Positions 61,301 through 64,000 of a DNA stretch of 64,000 nucleotides are shown in pieces. Both the position numbers and the translations under genes were made by a program. The notes beneath the pieces were generated by a model. That model did not search any database. It was not told the origin of the DNA and was given only the letters and a program-made list of their open reading frames with translations. The number at the start of each line of letters is the position of its first letter. Position 1 is the first letter of the stretch. Origin of the DNA: Atriophallophorus winterbourni (taxonomy: Eukaryota; Platyhelminthes; Trematoda; Plagiorchiida; Microphallidae); NCBI GenBank assembly GCA_013407085.1, contig JACCGJ010019696.1, positions 1-64,000 on the forward strand, in the 5' to 3' direction.

Positions 61301-62866
61301 AAAAAGCATTTAGCTTAACAATAACCATAGGATGGAGTTATGAGGTTTATACAATTAAAAAGAAGAAGAACAGGGGAACTCAAGTGTTTGTCCAAATTAG
61401 CTTTAAAAATATCCAGGTTGGCTGAGTGTGTAACAGTGGAGGGGAGGGTGTTCCATGTGAAACTTACACGTACAGCATACGAATATCTTCGACAGTTCAG
61501 TCTTGAAGTGGGAATAAGCACTGAAAGTTCATGTTTCCGACTGGCACGGGGTGGCGAGCGTGTGAAAAGTTTGGACAAAGGATGGTTAGGGACGTGCATA
61601 ATATTGTACATCAGTATTAGGTCACCTCTTAGTCAGCGAAAGTCGAAAAGATTGAGACTCCTCAAACGTTCTTCATATGGTTTAGCAGCTAGTCCGGGTA
61701 CAAGCTTTGTGGTTCGGTGGTAAATACGCTGCAGAAGATTGATGTCTTTCTGAATCCAGGGTGACCAAGCCTGAACAGCGTACTCCATCGCATATATAAT
61801 GCAGTTGAGAGCTTAGCTTTTTTACGTTACGTCACATCCAATAGCCACGTTATCTGCCTATTTTAGACTAAACATTGTGCTTGTTTGCGGAAGACCAGAT
61901 AAGTATGTTTAAAAGAAATGTGTAGAGAAAATCGCACTTCTTCCACAGTTTGGAGCAAGATTGAATATAGTCTATTGACTTCGACATGTTGAAATCTATC
62001 TCAAAATAATCCTCCTATCTGTTTTGATGTTGTATATGACCGCTTGTCTTTCCTATGGGTGCACCATCTACGGAAACCAAACGCAATTGTTCTGTCGAGA
62101 AGAATACTATGACGGTTAATAACTTAGTGTCAAGCTCATGTAAACCTCAATGAATTAAACATGTAATCGTGTCGACCTTAGGGGCTGGTAGATGTTGGAG
62201 TAGTAACTGCAACAGCTCAGCATACAAAGCTACTAGAGTAGAGTATACTGTGTTCAACTTATTGCGTTCCATTTGGGGACGACATCCAAGTGACATCGAA
62301 CGTTGAACACGTCATCCGTGTTATGTTTGGCAAATTTCCGCAAATATTCTTATTTTTAAACTTAATTCTTAATTATGTGAAGAGCTAAACCACTTAGCCT
62401 CTGGAGATATCACATTCTGGCCACTTGGTCTTGAGTTTGAACAGGCTAACTGCCATTCTAGAAAAGAATATGAAAACACAGTAAAGTTGTCGGGTTCCTT
62501 AATGGACCGTTTGGCCTGACAGAATGCGTGAAGGGTGAGCTAATGCCAGCTTACTCAGGTCCAAAGGGAAGCTTTGCCGACTCATCCTCCAGGAGGAGAT
62601 GATCGCACAAAAGTAAAAGTAAAAAGAGAAGCTTTGGAAACGATGACGGTCTGACGGCGCTGTGACTCGATGTTGCGCAGTGTTATATATCTGGGACTGT
62701 GGCACTGGTCAAATACACTTTCGTGCAATATATATCAGCGATCATAAGCAATTTCACAGTAAACATTGTCTATGCTATTCCTTACATGCACATCACGGCT
62801 AAATTCCCCTTTATCTAGATCGATCCAAAACTAGCTGTTCCACGAAAACCTGGACAAAACACTAGG
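55107..62866 (+). CDS. msi: Musashi-family RNA-binding protein, 5' part of a gene that runs off the right edge
   Basis: Five coding exons, join(55107-55342, 58737-58777, 59788-59869, 60801-60885, 62819-62866), total 492 nt and give 164 residues in one frame. Residues 1-78 are a Ser/Thr/Asn-rich tail ending in the DPGKMFIGGL context typical of animal Musashi proteins. RRM1 spans about 80-156, with RNP2 MFIGGL (81-86), the MRDPLTKRSRGFGF stretch (111-124) and RNP1 RGFGFVTF (120-127). The IDPKLAVPR linker start (149-157) parallels IDPKVAFPR in vertebrate Musashi. The family binds UAG-containing 3'UTR motifs and controls translation in stem and neural cells. The start is supported by an in-frame TGA at 55095 and no intervening ATG. 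RRM2 is not in the window, so the last intron must run past base 64000. Assignment is strong; the product is incomplete only because of the window edge. Confidence 0.93.
55343..58736 (+). other. musashi intron 1 (3394 bp)
   Basis: A GT-AG intron in phase 2. It is AT-rich and I see no coding segment or recognisable mobile element in it. The short open frame at 56273-56482 has no family features. Confidence 0.75.
58737..58777 (+). CDS. msi: musashi coding exon 2 (41-nt exon, RNP2)
   Basis: A 41-nt exon after a cttccttgcag acceptor and before a g|gttagt donor. It completes Gly79 and encodes KMFIGGLSPTTTS plus the first base of Glu93, so it carries the RNP2 strand of RRM1. The junction phases fit both neighbours exactly. 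Most animal Musashi proteins have Trp after GGLS; this one has Pro88. Confidence 0.9.
58778..59787 (+). other. musashi intron 2 (1010 bp), holding a foldback-repeat copy
   Basis: A GT-AG intron in phase 1. It contains a plus-oriented copy of the dispersed CCGGTTTCTGGCTG repeat at 59259-59376. Confidence 0.75.
59259..59376 (+). repeat. dispersed CCGGTTTC repeat copy in musashi intron 2
   Basis: Contains tcccttacacaccactaccg, gtttctggctgatggtcgtc and gtggagacggtaagatcagt, then a agtaacagtggtaaacaagg word. The words acaaggtattgttca (59238-59252) and acaaggtcttgttca flank it, possibly by chance. Confidence 0.75.
59788..59869 (+). CDS. msi: musashi coding exon 3 (RRM1 helix 1 to strand 3)
   Basis: An 82-nt exon after ttttcag and before ag|gtgcgt. 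It encodes EKLRDYFQKYGELKEY and then the MIMRDPLTKRS stretch, matching helix 1 and strand 2 of Musashi RRM1. It ends two bases into the Arg that opens RNP1. An open frame continues upstream and downstream into intron sequence, but homology stops exactly at the splice sites. Confidence 0.9.
60801..60885 (+). CDS. msi: musashi coding exon 4 (RNP1)
   Basis: An 85-nt exon after cttttttcag and before aag|gtacgt. It encodes RGFGFVTFTDPACVEKVLE followed by AAPHILDSKK. RNP1 is intact with its aromatic residues (Phe122, Phe124, Phe127). The DPA-V-KVL and LDSK words are family signatures. It ends in phase 0. Confidence 0.92.
60886..62818 (+). other. musashi intron 4 (1933 bp), holding an antisense LINE fragment
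   Basis: A GT-AG intron in phase 0. It contains a CR1/L2-like LINE 3' end at 61272-61805 on the minus strand, antisense to the gene. Nothing else is recognised. Intron 3 (59870-60800, 931 bp, phase 2) is AT-rich with no visible insertion. The next intron starts at 62867 and passes the window end. Confidence 0.75.
61272..61805 (-). mobile_element. CR1/L2-like LINE, 5'-truncated 3' end, in musashi intron 4
   Basis: The minus strand encodes decayed LINE ORF2 C-terminal sequence: MEYAVQAWSPWIQKD, then IYHRTTKLVPGL, then LNCRRYSYAVRVSFTWNTLP and SANLDIFKANLDKHL. The 3' end carries the family tail (gattcaaagttgtaatggtc in plus orientation). The same words occur at 23354, 32208, 34566, 38572 and 45325. 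No catalytic RT motif remains. Confidence 0.8.
62819..62866 (+). CDS. msi: musashi coding exon 5 (RRM1 end and linker)
   Basis: A 48-nt exon (16 codons) after cctttatctag and before agg|gtaagt. It encodes IDPKLAVPRKPGQNTR, the last strand of RRM1 and the start of the inter-RRM linker. In vertebrate Musashi the equivalent is IDPKVAFPR followed by the linker into KKIFVGGL. I find no RRM2-like exon between 62867 and 64000. Confidence 0.88.
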
Positions 62867-63060
62867 GTAAGTTGCAATGTACTTATTTTTTCTGATGGGC
62901 AGTGACATTGCATCTTTCACGCTCTTGCAAATCTCTGGCTCCTCTCCACATCTTATTAACAGTGCTTCATACCTAGCGAATTAGCGGTTGTCATAAGAGC
63001 GTCTATATATCGGCTAAGCCATCATTACATTTCTATTTCTATTCCTCATGTCTGTTTAGG

Positions 63061-63137
63061 CCAGGGGCAACCTGACAGTATCTTAGCCCACGTGCAGTCT
63101 CTCACTGTGCGGCACTTTGCCTGGATCAGGCTTGTGC
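63061..63137 (-). repeat. dispersed repeat, inverted partner of 30447-30520
   Basis: The minus strand reads aagcctgatccaggcaaagt, gccgcacagtgagagac and gatactgtcaggttgcccct. A further aggcaaagtgc word occurs at about 63198. It sits in the intron after musashi exon 5. Confidence 0.75.
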
Positions 63138-64000
63138 TTTCATACCATCATACCATACCATACATCGCCATATTAACCGAAATCACTTATCTAGAGTCAG
63201 GCAAAGTGCTACATGGTCATATAATTCACTTGGGTGTGCCAACGTCTAGACAATCATGCGAAATGGTAAATGTAGCAATCTTTGAGCACAGCTGATGCTG
63301 GAGTTTTGCATGCCGAGTCGGAAAATCGGTTGGTTGCAAAAATTATGTAGGTTGGATATTTGACGCTGTGTGCCGACTGGAGAATGTTATTGATGATTCG
63401 ACTAACACGTTACCACGCTTTTCAAAACGTCTGCGCTGCCAGTGACTGTTTTTAACTCTTTCATATGCGTGCGTCGATCATTGACTTGATCCGTTTATTA
63501 CTTTTTTAATTGTGTAAGGCACATTTTTGTGCTAGATCATTTAGGAGCATTCTTTTCACATTTTAATATGGCTCATCAATTAAGCAATACTGATGTGAAT
63601 GACGCCATAGCCTTAACGGAGAGCAATCCCCTTACCGAAATCCCATCATTGTCACGTGACCTGGCCTAAATTTCCCCATGTACTGCATAAAGTAATCCGC
63701 ATAAACGTATTCAGGACCGAAATGGAAACGTGCGATATCAAATCTTTAGTGAAATTAGCTGCCAGTCTGATGCAAACTTTTTCCACGGTCTGTACCACTG
63801 GTTTTCATTATTTCTAAGAAGGCTGCGCCGTTCAATGGAGTATCCCGAAAAGTGAGTTCCATTTTCGTCCAAATCACATCCTCGTTTTTGTTTTCTGACG
63901 GTCTCTAACCTTTGTTGTTTGCTGTGGCTTAGCCGAGCCTTTCTTTTTTTTTCCAAACACTGCTTTCCTTACGGGTAGTTGTGCGTTTTCGTGATCTAGC

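Overview
The window looks like nuclear DNA of an invertebrate, most probably a flatworm and perhaps a digenean trematode. It is AT-rich, CpG does not look depleted by eye, and genes are split by GT-AG introns. About 55 kb passes without a convincing host gene, and the sequence is full of decayed non-LTR retrotransposons of kinds common in schistosomes and other lophotrochozoans. The species call is inference. I see no prokaryotic genes, LTR retrotransposons, rRNA, confident tRNA or CRISPR array.

The one confidently recognised host gene is at the right end on the plus strand: a Musashi-family RNA-binding protein gene. Five coding exons (55107-55342, 58737-58777, 59788-59869, 60801-60885, 62819-62866) join in frame to give 164 residues. 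These are a Ser/Thr/Asn-rich N-terminus, a complete first RNA-recognition motif and the start of the linker to the second. RRM2 and the C-terminus lie beyond base 64000. The introns carry at least one LINE copy and one copy of a dispersed foldback repeat.

The rest, 1 to about 54000, is a graveyard of mobile elements. I separate these groups: (a) a LINE family known here mainly from its C-terminal Cys/His zinc-knuckle tail (about 3900, 10400-10900, 30735, 32733); (b) a CR1/L2-like LINE family (23218, 31815, 34195, 38125, 45345, 48117, 52150, 61272); (c) a nearly full-length but broken RTE-type LINE (41115-44060, minus); (d) a short RTE-derived, apparently internally deleted element in two copies (6361-6716 and 9241-9606); (e) single LINE fragments at 5905 (plus) and 7305 (minus), and an older LINE at 47880-49970 split by a CR1/L2 insertion; (f) a Penelope-like RT relic (52340-53700, minus); (g) a pogo/Tigger-like deletion derivative with TA target duplication (36776-37359).

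Besides these there are strikingly many inverted repeats: arms of 253 bp at 18681-19326, 98 bp at 8144-8630, about 148 bp at 40361-41102, 59 bp at 23913-24054 and 47 bp at 49989-50134. A dispersed repeat of roughly 200 bp recurs around ten times in both orientations. One 169-codon open frame on the minus strand (37510-38016), preceded by a good splice acceptor, matches nothing I recognise and is the best candidate for an undescribed exon. Microsatellites lie at 25275, 25719, 26248, 45840 and 51183.
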